A program made the position numbers and the translations under genes. From Gnetum montanum (lineage: Eukaryota > Streptophyta > Gnetopsida > Gnetales > Gnetaceae): a stretch of 64,000 nucleotides of DNA. Location of the stretch: the NCBI GenBank assembly GCA_015680685.1, contig MNCI01002042.1:387414-451413 (forward strand). Direction: 5' to 3'. Below, piece by piece: positions 1 to 11,934 of the stretch. The stretch's first letter is position 1. Each line of letters starts with the position of its first letter. The notes beneath the pieces were generated by a model. That model made no database searches, was not told the DNA's origin, and saw nothing but the letters and a program-made list of their open reading frames with translations.

Positions 1-275
1 AAGAGGAGCCTCTTGAAGCAACACCCACAACAACAAACACAACACCTAGAGCTAAAATGCCCGAACAAGGGGTAAAAACTGAAAGCCTCCTAGAGCAAAC
101 TAGCACGCCTCCTAGACCATGTCTGACTAAGAAACAACCACATAATCAAGACTCCCTTGCGGCCAAATACACGTCTAATCCCCGCCAACTCTTCACCTTT
201 GTTCGTTGTACATACGTCACCTTAGTTTGCATTGCACTAGCTTGCATGCTTGCATGTGGCCCGAAAAGGCCTTAA
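1..275 (+). pseudogene. gag-protease C-terminal tail of element F (partial)
   Basis: The open frame enters from the left edge and ends at the TAA at 273-275. The peptide is low-complexity, rich in Thr, Pro, Lys and Gln, followed by a hydrophobic stretch near its end. It has no catalytic motif. It aligns by eye with the region after the protease in element G (minus strand, about 34110-33790): both have a TTN-PRAK/PKAK segment, then a PCL-KQ-H segment, then a run leading into a GGCC repeat. It is thus the C-terminal extension downstream of the protease, present only in part. A separate host protein is unlikely. Confidence 0.6.
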
Positions 276-281
276 ACTAGA
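256..281 (+). repeat. GGCC-N6-GGCC + TTAAACTAG motif (element F)
   Basis: GGCC arms flank a 6-nt spacer and are followed by TTAAACTAG. The same unit occurs after the protease in B (about 41890), G (33695-33760) and A (26860-27035), and before RT in B (47769-47820). Confidence 0.7.
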
Positions 282-408
282 ACCTTTTCACATTATTTTC
301 TATTCACTTGTGCATTTCAATTCATGTTTTCTGTAGTGGCTATTTAACATTGTTTTCTCTAGTTTCTTTTGTTTACAGGATCGTACGAACGCACATGCAT
401 GCATCCAC

Positions 409-690
409 CCTGACAGTCCTGGCATCATGACTTAAAACTAATACCACAGAATGTCCTGGCATCATGATGGTAAACCGACACCATAGAGCTCTGTCTGACA
501 TGACACTAAACTGTCACACTCATTCACCAGAGTCTGCTAAGACTATAAACTAGCTTGCCTCTTCATAGTCCTCCATGACTATAAACTAGCATTGTATCAT
601 TCGCTATGACGATAAACTGGCAACGTCCAACGGGTTATGACGTAAAACTAACCCATGACAGTCCGCTAACACTATAAACTGGCCAGATCA
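409..690 (+). repeat. Array of the 24-nt GTC-N6-GAC + TAAACTAGC motif (element F 3' UTR)
   Basis: About nine degenerate copies of a unit with consensus GTCYGCTAYGAC followed by NTAAACTAGC. Copies are separated by variable spacers. Examples are GTCTGCTAAGAC-TATAAACTAGC near 530 and GTCCTCCATGAC-TATAAACTAGC near 570. The same array lies in the 3' UTRs of B, A and G. Confidence 0.8.
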
Positions 691-1840
691 TTTCTAGCAC
701 ATTCATCTACTACTGTAATCCTTGACATGCCTGCTGCATCATTCATCACACCGGCTTTGACAACACTATTGCTGCTCATTCTATTTGCCTCAAGTTTCAC
801 ATGGCGTCTCCATTTGCATCAGTCACATTCATGTCTGAAGTGTTCGCTAACTCATTCACTTGTGGTTTTCTTGTCTTCTTCAAGTTGTGTTTTCAGGATG
901 ACACCTAGTGGTGCTCGTACATCGATACACTTCATCACGATGACAAGGTGCCACATTGTTTCTGACCCACGCAACCAGGTTAATCAATCTGTTCAAAAGT
1001 ACATTCCCCGTTCTCAATACATTCTCCATTTCCCCAACACTCTTACTCCCTTTCCTACTCATTTACAGTTCCCAAATACACCCAGTACACCCCAAAACTT
1101 GACGCCACTATTACATGCTATGGCACTCTCAAGCAACTGTAACACACAATATGGGACATGAGCATGAGTGCAAAATTGAAAGAAAGCTCTTTCCAAAAAA
1201 CAAAGAGACAAAAAAAAACAACAAAAAAAGAGAAAAAATAAAAAAAAACAAAAAATAAAAAGAAAGAAAAAGAAAAGTGCAAAGAGCAAAATGAACCACA
1301 AGACCCTTGGCACGTCCCATAAGCCTCAGGCGGGAAGGCAGTTGTCTTGGAAACAAACACTCATGTCTCAAAAGCTCAAGTGACATCTCATTGCGTAGCT
1401 TTGGCTCTCCACCAAAAGGTTTTCTTTAACACAAAAAGGGCCTATTCCTCCAGAGAACGTAACCCACCATCACATGGCCAACAAGTCCTCTTAAACACTA
1501 AACAAGAGTCTTGTTCCGCCAAAGGATGCACATCTCATGCCTTGATTCCGAGTCTGCTAAACAATGGCTATTGACAAGGATCAACATGAACCGTGTACAC
1601 ACTAGAGCATCCCCTTTACCATGCGCAATCCCTTGATCAGTTCCCAATCCCCATAATTTCCATCTCCCAATCCAACTACAAGCTTCATTTCCCAATCCCA
1701 GGTACTTTTGAACACAGTGCGATGACATCTGGCCAAGTGCCAAAGGACAATGTTTCTACCGAGTTTGCTTGTGGTGTTTTGTACTTCTTTGTCGATGCCT
1801 CTCGGGTCAATTCCTCCAGACATCAACAAAGAGGGGCCAA
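691..1840 (+). other. 3' UTR of element F with polypurine tract
   Basis: No convincing gene. Near 895 a pyrimidine-rich run ends in TTTTCAG followed by GATGACACC, which looks like a splice acceptor; the same site recurs in B near 52040 and in G near 33025. An A-rich low-complexity tract lies at 1187-1280. The polypurine tract AACAAAGAGGGGCCAA at 1825-1840 directly abuts the 3' LTR and matches those of A and B, so it is the expected plus-strand primer. Open frames here overlap in all directions and show no family resemblance. Confidence 0.75.
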
Positions 1841-3135
1841 TGAAACACCACAAAAATTTTGGCTAACACTTGAAGACAGAAATTAAGCTAAGTCATGTTG
1901 GTCCTCAGCATGACCAAGCTTGAAAGCCTCAAAAATAGCATCAAACGAAGTCAAAGCAAGCAAGTAAAAGTTCCCTGGGACCCACAGAAGACTACGATGA
2001 CATCTGGCATCAAACTTGGCAAATTTTGAGCTCAAAATACTTGGTTTTCACTAAGTATGCATCCTGTACGCTGGCCTACACATGCCCAACGTAAGGCCCA
2101 ACGTACAGCAACTTTTGGGGCTCAAAAAATCCTTAAAACATGCTAAAGTGGAGTGTCTAGACCCCCCAGGACCTTTCCCACGGTCCCCAGCAAGTCGCAG
2201 GCACTTGAAGATCCGATTTTGGGCTCCAAATGATGATCTTCCATTCCTATACGCCCAGCGTATACGCTGCTACAGTGTTTCAGCATAAATGCTATAGTGT
2301 TCCAGCGTAAATGCTACAGTGTTCCAGCGTAATGCTACAGTGTTTCAGCGTAATGCTACAGTGTTCAAGCATAATGCTACAGTGTTTCAGCGTATAAGCC
2401 TAGCGTATACGCCAACATCCATCAGCGTATATGCCCAGCGTATACGCCCAGCGTCCACCCAAGTTCACACGCCCAGCAAGTCCAGCGTCTATGCCCAGCG
2501 TATATGCCGGCCTGATGTAGCGTATACGCCCACGTGTCTCCCACCCCGATTTTCCCGGTAAAACCCCACCTATAAAAAGCCCAGTTTTCCGCGTATTCAA
2601 GGGGGGGACAAAATTTCTAATAGAGAAGACCCAGAGCAATTACGCTGCAAACTAGAGCCTAAAACCCTCTACGCTGAAAGTCCTATACGCCGAGCACAGT
2701 CTCTACGCTCCACCTACAGTGTCCCAGCCGAGTCATTCCTGCACACGCCGGGGCCTTTTGTCCGCCTTGTGTCAAAGCCACAACTGCGTTTGGACTGGTG
2801 CACTTTGTAATCAATTCTCAATACAAAACAGTTTACATTTTGCCCAAATTTATTGCAGTTTTCTTTGTTTTTTAGTTTACGTTTACGGTCTCATTTACAT
2901 TATCGTGCTTGTTTACGGTTTACATTTAATGTGCATTGTTTACGTATAACCCAACGTGTTGTAGCAGCAAACGTTGGGGAAGTCCTTGTTTGATCTGCGT
3001 GCGGACCATTCAAGGCACTCTACCTTTGTCCGTTCCAGCTTGCCCTCAAGTGGAGGCAGGGTCGACTGTGCTTGTCCGTAGATCTTTCGGTGCTCGTAAC
3101 GTTCCAGCCTTGCACCGACGATTTCGGTCGGTACA
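1841..3135 (+). repeat. 3' LTR of element F
   Basis: It starts TGAAACACC directly after the polypurine tract and ends in TACA. U3 carries about six tandem copies of a 21-bp unit (GTGTTCCAGCGTAATGCTACA type) at about 2265-2395, and AGCGTATACGCT dyads at 2250-2530. A TATA box (TATAAAAAG) is at 2571-2579. The U5 segment TTGGGGAAGTCCTTG near 2973 is shared with element B. The 1295-bp length is shorter than B's LTR because U3 differs. Confidence 0.9.
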
Positions 3136-3140
3136 ATTTG

Positions 3141-3660
3141 TGGACTAGGTGTTGGATACCATTTCTAGGCATTTCTATTATAGCTTTTTGGATGGTTATT
3201 GTAGCTATAACCAAATTCAAATAGCATGAGAGGATTAGGATAAATCAACATTCACAAGTTCCTAGGGGACTTCCGCATATGAAAAGATGTTGTTTGGCCT
3301 ATGTAATGCCCCTACTACATTTCAACACTTTGTCTTAAGCATCTTTCAATAGTAGATTGGTAGGGGGTGGAAGTCTTCATGGATGACTTCTCCACCTATG
3401 GGGCTACATTTGAACAAGCCCTAAACCATCTTAAGCAAGTGTTGAAAAGATGTGTGGAGACAAACCTTAGGCTCAACAAGTAGAAAAGCCACATGATGAT
3501 CCAGGAAGGTATTGTTTTGAGAGATAGAATTTCTAAAAAAGGGATCAAGGTGGATCCTGAAAAAATAAGGATCATCCAAGAAATTACTAGATAGAAAAAA
3601 ATAGTTAAATATGTGAGGTTATTCCTTGGACACACTAGCTACTATCAGTGATTCATTAAG
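3141..3660 (+). pseudogene. Reverse transcriptase fragment of element E
   Basis: This copies retroelement RNA into DNA in related active elements. The frame resumes right after the F insertion with the segment before the first palm block (VLDTIS, then LDGY and YNQIQI near 3190). It continues through FGLCNAP-TFQ near 3295 and the catalytic FMDDFS at 3376-3393. The two aspartates are intact, but several stops and frameshifts break the frame. The fingers domain lies left of F. A segment near 3540-3660 (KKGIKVDPEKIRIIQEIT, then FLG-T) is the usual RT to RNase H transition. Non-functional. Confidence 0.88.
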
Positions 3661-3699
3661 AATTTCTCTAATATCACTAAATTCTTGGTGGAGATGGCA

Positions 3700-4190
3700 A
3701 AGAAGGATGCTTCGTTTTCTGGACTAAGAAAAGTGAGCATGCATTCTAGCATCTCAAGCAAAAGCTCATGGAAACTCTAATTCTATGAGCACCTGATTGG
3801 TTCAAACCTTTTCAAATCATGATGGATGCATCAAATTATGTCTTGGGGGCCATGCTCATGCAATTAGATGATCAAAAACATCCTTACTTTATCCATTGTG
3901 TGAACCAAAGCATTATGGGTGCACAGCTAAATTACACCACAATAGAGAAAGAATCAATAGTAGTGGTGTTCACCTTGGAGAAATTCAGATACTATGTTCT
4001 TGGGTACAAGGTGTTCATGCACACAGACCATAGTGCAATATGGTTTCTTATGAATAAACCAATGGTGAGCCCCCATGTTATATGGTGGCTAGTGATCTTG
4101 CAAGAATTCAAGTTTATGATCGTATTTTGAAAGAGAACCGAGAATGTGGTTGCTAACCACTTTTCTTAGTTGCGATTTGACAACAAAAAG
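3700..4190 (+). pseudogene. RNase H domain of element E
   Basis: This would degrade the RNA of the RNA/DNA hybrid. The longest open part (3819-4130) begins MMDASNYVLGAMLMQ, which carries the first catalytic Asp. It continues with YTTIEKES (catalytic Glu region) and YKVFMHTDHSAI (second Asp). The end of the domain near 4140-4170 has a degraded ANHFSQL-type tail with a stop. It is homologous to 59640-60010 in C. No separate archaeal-type RNase H follows, unlike elements A and B. Confidence 0.88.
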
Positions 4191-4439
4191 AAGGAGAGCC
4201 AACTTTCAAATTAGTTTCCTAATGAACTTCTCTTTGCTAGGTTTATAACTAAATAGATTTCCACTAAATTCAATTGGTGTGATCACATTCTAACTTATCT
4301 TCTCACTCAAGAGATGCCAAATGAGTGGGACCATAAGAAGAAACAATAGTTTTTTCACTAGGAAAAATTCTTCAAGAAAATCAACAAACACCTTTACAAG
4401 GTATGCATCTATGGCCTAGTTCATTGGTGTGTTCTTGAT

Positions 4440-5380
4440 GCAAATCAATTGCGCATTATTTAGGATGCTAATGAGGGTCATTGTGGGGGCCACTATGCTG
4501 AGAGATGCATAGCCATTAAGATCCTCATGGCTGAGTATTATTGGTCAACACTCTTCAAGGATGCTCACCAATTCGTTTGCTCTTGTGAATGCTACCAACA
4601 TGATGGTGAAATGACAACTCGTATGGAGGAGCCTCAGTAGTGGATCTAACGACTAGAGGCCTTTAACATATGGGGCATTAACTTCATGGGTCCCATCACA
4701 TCCATGTCAAATAGAAAGACGTACATCATATTTGTTGTTGACTATTATATAAAATGGATGGAAGCTATAGCTATCACTAATTGCACATCTTTTACATTAG
4801 CTCAATTTGTACAACAAAATGTTGTAAATAGGCTTAGTATGCCACATGCACTTATTTCTGATAATGGTACTCATTTCATAGGTATTACCTTTAGAAAAAT
4901 CATACAGCGCTATCACCCTTAAGCCAATGGTCAAGCAAAGATTACAAATAGGAAAATCACAAAGATACTAACAAGAACTATTAGTAAATATAGGAGGGAT
5001 TGGAGCACAAAACTCAATGATGACCTTTAGGCCTACTACTCCACATGGAAACTTCCTATTGGTTACTCTTCCTATGAGCTTGTGTATGGAAAATTGCTAA
5101 CTCTTCCAATTCAAACTAAGCTCTATATACTATAAACAACATTTGACCTTAACCTTGACCTAAGTCTAGCATAAAAAGAAAGATTAATGAACCTCAACTT
5201 GCTAGATAAGAACCAATTAGTAGCCTTGTTTCCAACAAAGTGCACAAGGCATTCAACAAGAAATGACATGACCTTAGAATAAGGAAAGTAAAATTTGAAC
5301 TTGGAGATAGGATCCTCTACTAGAACCCCACACGCGTACCCCAATGAACCAAGTTCCAAACATTGTTAAAGGATCCTTAT
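4440..5380 (+). pseudogene. Integrase of element E
   Basis: Integrase inserts the DNA copy into the genome. The zinc-binding region (ANEGHCGGHYA, then a C-x3-C-like segment near 4585) is followed by the core (GINFMGP at 4674-4691) and ALISDNGTHF near 4850. The first catalytic Asp is Asn (codon AAC at 4680-4682), the second Asp is present, and the usual Glu is Lys in the NGQAK segment near 4930. A stop precedes that segment. The C-terminal part to about 5340 is frameshifted. Loss of two of three catalytic residues makes it inactive. Confidence 0.87.
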
Positions 5381-7482
5381 ATTATCTATAAAACCTTTCC
5401 TTTAGGGGCCATGTTAATATACAAACCTGAAAGCCTAAATAAGAAACTGTTGGTCAACACGCAACAAGTTAAACCTTTTCATGAGCCCAAAAGAGTGAAT
5501 GACCATAACAACTCAACAAATGGATAGGTGGACTCAATTTTTTAGTTCTCCTTCTTTGAACTTAGTCATGGGGGAGATGGTCATCTATGATGATCCATTA
5601 AAATGGCTCAGTTTTTACACTTTTTCGTTTTACACCATCTTTAGTATATTTTTCTCTTTCTTAAATATTTTACAATTTCTTTTATATTTTACTTTATTTG
5701 ATTTGAGTTTTCTAATGTTTTTCTTATGTTTTTTTTTTCTTTATTGCTACCAGGACTAAGTACAATTGTAGTTGTTAATTAATGGTGGTTTGTACTATAA
5801 TATTATTTAATTACTGATGTCTAGATTCTATCTTTAAATTTTGTTATTGATAACTAATACATGTTTTCTTTTTTATGATAACAAGTAGTGAGTCCATGTC
5901 ATCCAACTATCCACAAAACTCTATAGTGTTCCTTGTTTTGGAAATATGAGGTTCCTTCCTTAATCAAACTTATAACAAACTTGTGACCTTGGTAGTATCG
6001 AAATTTGGGAAGGATTAAATGGATTGCAAAGGGTGTGACTTCAAGGGGATTTGATGCAATATGTACGTGCCTAAATTCTTGGATGCATAAGTTTTTTCAT
6101 GGATTTCTCACCATTCCACTGTTGACCAATAACAAGAAGCTAAAAGTATTTACATGGTGTGATTCCCATAAAAAATAAATAATTAAATAAAACACAAAAA
6201 AAATAAAAAATAATGGGAGTTCAAAGCACACCCCTTAAACAAAATAATAAGCTACAAGAACTAGTTATGGAACTAGAAAGATGTGTTACCCATGCCTACA
6301 TGTCCCCTCTTAGTAAGGCCCATCTCACTTTCTTCTTCTCATTTCTCTTTTACAAATGGTGATTGATCTATGGAGATGCTCTTGTGTCTTGAGGGTGGGC
6401 CAATCTTGGAGTGTCAACGTAAAGCCATTGAACATGGTTTTTTTTATTCAAACTAAGGATAATTGTTATTAAGTCATATTAACCATGAAATCTGGAAGGG
6501 ACTTCATATGACCATAATACGAGACTCCATTCCACTCTCTACCTCATCCACCTATGCTTTTCATCACTCACCTTACTATCTCTTTTTCATGTTTTGTTAG
6601 CTTGATGTCTCAAAATTCTTAGGTACATTCTTACGAGATTTAGTCCTTAACTTTCCATAGCCATTAATCATCCATGGAACCCATGGACTCCTTGGTTTGA
6701 TGACATGTTGAGCCTGCTATGGGGAGGACCCACTTGGATACCTCTTGGTTGTACTAGTTAAGTTCCTTATCCTTAGACATTTTTACATTCAAATCATTCA
6801 TGCCCCACATTGGTTGCATCCAGTCTTGCACTTTTTTATTAAGTTTCTCCAATCATTCTCCTAATAAAAAGTCCTATTTTATGAATTTGCTAACCCTCTT
6901 CAAGAATTTCTTCATGTTGATGGCCTTTCTAGGTCTCCATGGACTCTAATTTCATGTCAAAACTCTTTGTCTTTATGCAAATTTTCAAAGTATGAAAATT
7001 TATCTCTTAGCTGCATCAATGGGATCCCATTGATATAGCCTCAAAATCCTATAAATACCATGTAACACTTTGATAAGTTTTTCCATTTTCTTCAAATGTA
7101 AGAGGAGTTTTTACAATTTTTCAAAGCCCAAAGCCTTCTAAAGCACATAACTTTCAAACCACTTATCTGATTCACGTCATTCTTCATTCCTACAATATTG
7201 GAGATATGCTCTACATCATGGGGGCCATAAACCTTAGGTTTTGATGAATTTTTTTTGAAAATTTTTGAACTCCCATAAGGTTTAACTAATAAAATGACAT
7301 TAAAATCACTAATTTATGAGTTAAACCTTCCGAATGAACTCTGGTAGACATTAAGATAAAATAATATTAAAATGATTAATTATCCATAATCACAAGTTAG
7401 CCAAGTGTAACTAATCTAAGAGAAAAGATACTTAAATATCCTAAGTTATGCATTAAATGCTAATCTTTCGTCGTGTTGTGAT
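5381..7482 (+). other. 3' UTR of element E
   Basis: AT-rich non-coding sequence homologous to 61180-63035 in element C. A GGGGGAGATGG purine block near 5570 has its match in C near 61384 and may be an internal polypurine tract. A stretch at 6185-6310 matches 62030-62220. No gene seen. Confidence 0.7.
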
Positions 7483-8389
7483 CATAGATGGCACCAAGAC
7501 CAAAGTCCCTACAGGAAGAAGAACCATCCTAACCAAGGGATAAGTGGCATACAATTGGAAAGGGCAAGTAAGAGCCACCATAGGAGCAGGCAACTAAGAC
7601 ACATGTAATAGGACCTCTTTGTGAGAACCCTGAAGTGGAATCTGTCTAACAGATTCCAGAAGTTGAAACAAAGTAGTCCCACTAAGATGAGACACTTGGA
7701 CCTAGACCTAACCTTTAGGTGACTTTGATGGAGGCTTATTTGAGGCAAATCAAGTCTAGGAAGATCCAAAAAATAGTTCTTTTTGAACTAAACTTTGAAT
7801 ATTTCTTAGACTTTGCCCAAGAAGATGTCAAAGAGTAACTCAAGACTTCTCCCATATGGCCCATTCTTAGTTCCAGTGGAGAATGGTACATGGGAGAAGC
7901 ATACCTCTTCTGGAACAAAAAATAGGGTGGTGCCATAGTGAAGATTTAGGACATTTCTATGTCCTACTCGATAAATGCTATTTCTAAGGCCCTTGGTTAC
8001 CAAAAAATGGGGCTACCTTGGCAGAGATTTCCATGTAAGTAGATCCTAAGGTCAAGAAGGAGTGGATCTGGTGGTGCTATGGTGTTGACTGTAAGGAGTT
8101 TAGTGCACTCAAGATGGTAGAGTGTGCATACTCTAAGATGATAGCCTATTACCTCAATCTAATGGTGAGTCCCAATAAGATAATAGCCTTCTATGCTCAT
8201 GCATATGCAACTCTAAGCAAAAAATTACATATCAACCTTCTAGAGCTAATCTATTTGAAGATGGAGAAGAGATTCAAAGAAAATGAACATGGAATAAACT
8301 CCCCTTTCCATGTCTCATCCAAAAATTATGTAGAAGGGGAGGAATATCCCACTATTCCAATGATGGTATCAAACATGCTCCCTCCACCT
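7483..8389 (+). pseudogene. Downstream ORF of element E (env-like position), unrecognised
   Basis: A degenerate frame starts with ATG at 7483 (MAPRPKSLQEEEP) and runs, with several stops and shifts, to 8389, where the LTR of C cuts it. The last 279 nt are open (8114-8392). A recognisable stretch near 7885-7990 reads YMGEAYLFWNKK with KALG further on. Athila elements often carry an extra ORF in this position, sometimes called env-like, but I see no clear membrane segment and cannot assign a family. Element C lacks this segment and passes directly to its own 3' end. It may be an extra ORF of unknown role. Confidence 0.45.
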
Positions 8390-9022
8390 TGATGAATCAT
8401 GTTTTGACTAGCTTTGATATCGAGTACTCGATATTCGAGCCTCAATATTGGATATCCAGTGTTAGAGGCTAGGAGGTGATGTCGAATATCTGATATCGTA
8501 AGGTATATGCCAGCCTATAAATATAGCACTTTGGCTCATAGTTTTCAAAATTTTTTATATAGTATTTTATCAATTTTTGTGATAGTTAGCAAAGCTCTTG
8601 CAATTTTGTTTCTCTAGAGTTAAAATATTTTTTGAGTGTTTGCAATAGGAGTTTGAGTGTGTATGGATCTTTTTTCGAGCACTGATGTACCTAAGCATAG
8701 TAGTGGAATAGGAATAAAAACAAATCCTTTTGATCATCCTTGTAGCACTAAGAATAGATTAAATGTTTCCTTGATGCATTTAATATTCATGCACTTCATT
8801 TCAATAAGCTTTAATTAAGTAATTAATTTCTAGTTGTTAATGAACACAAGCACGACCACCTTGAGCATACGTGTAGCACTTGGTAACCCAAACATGCTTA
8901 ACATTTGGTAGCCTAGCAACGTTATACTTGTGTTAGGCTAGCTAGGTAGTAGAATAATTAGATATTAAATTCCTCTACCATCCATTCTTGTTGTAGATGA
9001 TTAAACTTACAAAACATAAAAA
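8390..9022 (+). repeat. 5' LTR of element C (minimum extent)
   Basis: TGATGAATCATG at 8390 matches the 3' LTR start at 63374, and similarity holds to the window end, giving at least about 630 bp. TATA box TATAAATA at 8516-8523. U3 has a perfect 18-bp palindrome ATATCGAGTACTCGATAT at 8417-8434. The true 3' boundary and primer site were not found. Confidence 0.85.
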
Positions 9023-11930
9023 TGATAAAAATCATGTGTCTCAATTACACTTAAACCATATCCTTGAGCTTCACAAGTGTAGTTGGAAAGACAATAAATC
9101 TTCTCAATACCTATTTCAAGTCCTAGAGAATAAGTGCACTAGAGAACTATAGATCCATGAAATTTAACTGAATCACATATGAATGCCTTAGTGATTTGTA
9201 TGGTTGGGCATAGGGGTACCTTGCTACTCATCATTGGAGTTGTTGTTGAGGACCTTTTGCTTATTTCATGCACTATTTAGGATTTAGTGAAAATTATTCA
9301 AATCATTGAAATGAACCTTAGAGTCACATCACATTTTAGGATTATTATAAAAATTTTAAGAAGCACACTATGTTTTTATTATTCTAACATAAAATGTCTT
9401 CTTCTCACAAGAGCGATTCTCTGCCCAATTCTAATGGAGTACATCAATCGATGCTTCAACAATACCAAGTGGTATATGCTCATCCTAATGAGTATGTACT
9501 AAATTTCACTTTCATCCTACATTAGGATGAACAAGTGCAGTCGCATGACATGGAGGGCAATGTTGTGATGCCACCTAATCAATCTGTTCCTACAATGATC
9601 CAAAAAATTCGTATACGATGGGTTCTCCAAGGAATTCATGTTGAGTATGTAGTGTAGGATAGTGATGCCAGGGATTATCATCCTACTGAGTCACAACATT
9701 TCAAAAATCACTAGTTAGAATAGCATTATGAATCTATGAAGGGAAAATGATTTAATGATTTTCCATTCCTTTTGTACCAAAAATATGGTGAAGAGCTCTT
9801 CTTTGGGGGTTTTCCATTTAGTAAAATTCCTCTTTTTGACTTTAATGAGGGAGGTAAAAACCAAAATTTGTAGTTCACAATTTACAATCTTGGTTCTGGT
9901 AAGAATGGATTCAATGACAAAGAAGAATCCAAAGAGGCAAGTCAAGGTAGGGATGTGTACAAGAAATAAGATTATGATCATGGCCATGATCTTTGAAGAG
10001 GTGGTAGCATGCATTTTGATGGTGCTAGTCCTCCTTCCTCTTCACCTTCATCATCATTCTTTTCTTCTTCTAGCTCTAATCACAATCATAGATAGTGAAA
10101 CCATGATGGAGGTGATCAATGGGACTGAAATGATCAAAGGGACCATTAGGTAAGGCAAGACCAGGGGCATAAGCATTCAAGAGAGACATGATGTCATGAA
10201 TGAAGGGGTAGTAGAGGGAATCATAGGCACCAAAAATTAAGGCCTCGATGAGCCTTTGCTTACTACCTAGAGTATGCTAAACATTGTAGAGGCAGTGCAA
10301 ATTCTAACAAGGCATGTAAAGGATAGTTAGATAAAGAGGCTAGACATGAAAAATATCCTTCGATTCTAAGGGGGATATAACTTAGATCCATAGAACCATC
10401 TCCAAGCTTTCCAAGATGCATGTGCCTTGCAGAACATAGAAAATGAATGGCAAAAGCTTAAGTTGTTCCAACAAACACTCATTAAAGAAGTAGAAATTTA
10501 GTACCAGTTCTTAGAACTGAAATCTATCAGATGATGAAATATAATGCTTTAATTATTTAATGAAAAATATCAAACATACTCTAGAGTGTCCAACTTGAGA
10601 AGGTAGATCCAAGAATGAAAACAAGGAACACATGAACCCTTAGATGTTTCCATTAGTCAATACTATTCCTTAATGCAGAGATGTCCTAGCCATGATTATT
10701 CTTAACTGGATCAACTTCACCAAATTATAGATGGACTTTAATCTGAAACAAGGAGAACCCTTGACATCTATGCCCAAGGACAACTGTCAAAATTAAGCAT
10801 CCATCAAATCCAAAGATTTATTGTGTAGGTAGCTAAAGAGGAAGGTGAATTGAGAAAACGAGAAAGTGTAGAAGAGTATAATCATGATCCTTCCATTCCC
10901 AAGAGGGAGGTTGATTTTGTGATAGTGAGGAAGAATCAGAACTTGATGAGGTGGTGAATAGGGAAGCCTTGCTGCTTCAAAAATTTCAATCTAAAATTAC
11001 AACCAAGGTTGATCAATTATGGAACTCCATGGATAGCAAATTTCAAGTTGTCCCTAAAATTGTTGAAGAGTTCAAAGGAGGTACTAATCATGAGCACAAG
11101 ATGCACAAGGAAGTTGAACGTGCCTATTAAAAAGATTAGGGCAATATTGCTACAATACAATAAGTTGCATAAAGAAAATTAGATGATGATGGTGGATGTG
11201 ACATTTTGCAATATGAACATCCTAAGGGATGTTTCCCTATAGTATTACACTTATAGGAGTCTAGGGTGTGTGTTTGAAATTCATGACTAACACAAAGTAA
11301 ACATCTAGAAGATCACCTTATCCTCAAGGTAATTCTAGGTAGTTCCACTAGCAAAAATAATATTATCCAAGTGGAACTCCACCGTAATCATATGAGCAAT
11401 ATCAACAATGGCAACAACCACAATCATGGGCATTGGCACCACCAAGGCAACAATACCCTTATCAAAAACCTAATCGATATGGGTATTATGTTTAGCAACC
11501 CTTATCTCCACGTGACTCCTCTAGTCATGTTTTTACTTTCTAATCTTACTACCACCCTTCAGATTATTATCAAACTCATTCTACACATGCAAGAAGGTAT
11601 ACCACCTCCTACCCTTATCCTCCTCCTATTCCCCCACATATTCCTCCTTTAGCTACATAGCTACCACCTACTCTACCTATGTAGGGTGAACTCTCAACTT
11701 AACCACAACAACACAATGCTACTGGGCTATTAATCTATAACCAACTCATCAACCAAGTGGTTCAAAATCTCAATCAAAGAAAAGACCTTTCTTCTGACCA
11801 CATAGTCCACCTAAGCCCTCAAATACACTTGCGGTTAACAATCCTATTCCTCCATCTTCCTCTGTATCAAATTTTTTTGAGTCCCTTCAAACCAAACATC
11901 ACCTAAGATACAAATTTTGATGCTTACTCA
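9023..11930 (+). pseudogene. Leader and gag region of element C, heavily decayed
   Basis: Gag would form the capsid-like particle. The frame is broken throughout, so domain assignment is weak. A segment near 10250-10330 and another at 10800-11130 read in pieces as helical, charged protein. From about 11345 to 11500 one frame gives a Gln/Pro/Tyr-rich stretch (YYPSGTPP, then YEQYQQWQQPQSW), typical of the C-terminal part of plant gag proteins. A Pro-rich stretch follows to 11690. Position between the 5' LTR and the protease is the main support. Confidence 0.55.
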
Positions 11931-11934
11931 TGTT

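Larger units (their letters stand above)
1..3135 (+). mobile_element. Element F: 3' part of a Tat-like Ty3/gypsy element without RT-IN
   Basis: This is the right-hand end of a plus-strand LTR retrotransposon whose left part lies outside the window. In order it shows the tail of a gag-protease frame, a GGCC-type repeat, an array of the family 24-nt motif, a 3' UTR, a polypurine tract and a 3' LTR (1841-3135). Only about 100 bp separate the protease tail from the 3' UTR array, so RT, RNase H and integrase are absent. The LTR end TACA is followed by ATTTG (3136-3140), after which E's reverse transcriptase frame begins. F therefore inserted into E. Membership of the family is clear; Tat lineage is inferred from elements A and B. 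Confidence 0.85.
3136..8389 (+). mobile_element. Element E: Athila-like Ty3/gypsy element, 3' part before insertion of C
   Basis: Plus-strand element whose gag, protease and LTR lie outside the window or beyond the F and C insertions. RT, RNase H and integrase run from 3141 to about 5330 in broken frames. A long 3' UTR and a downstream ORF (7483-8389) follow. It is interrupted on the left by F and on the right by C. Its pol and 3' UTR align along their length with element C (58976-63050), so E and C belong to one family. Athila-like is inferred from the VFMDDFS form of the RT motif and the RNase H layout. Confidence 0.85.

Noticed and set aside
727-1386. Overlapping open frames on both strands, one very rich in Phe and Leu
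   Set aside because: The Phe/Leu-rich frame is the reverse of the A-rich tract at 1187-1280, and the others lie in F's 3' UTR with no conserved counterpart in B.
2245-2530. Regularly spaced repeats that might suggest a CRISPR-like array
   Set aside because: Units are contiguous or degenerate, without unique spacers, and lie in the U3 of an LTR in a plant genome.
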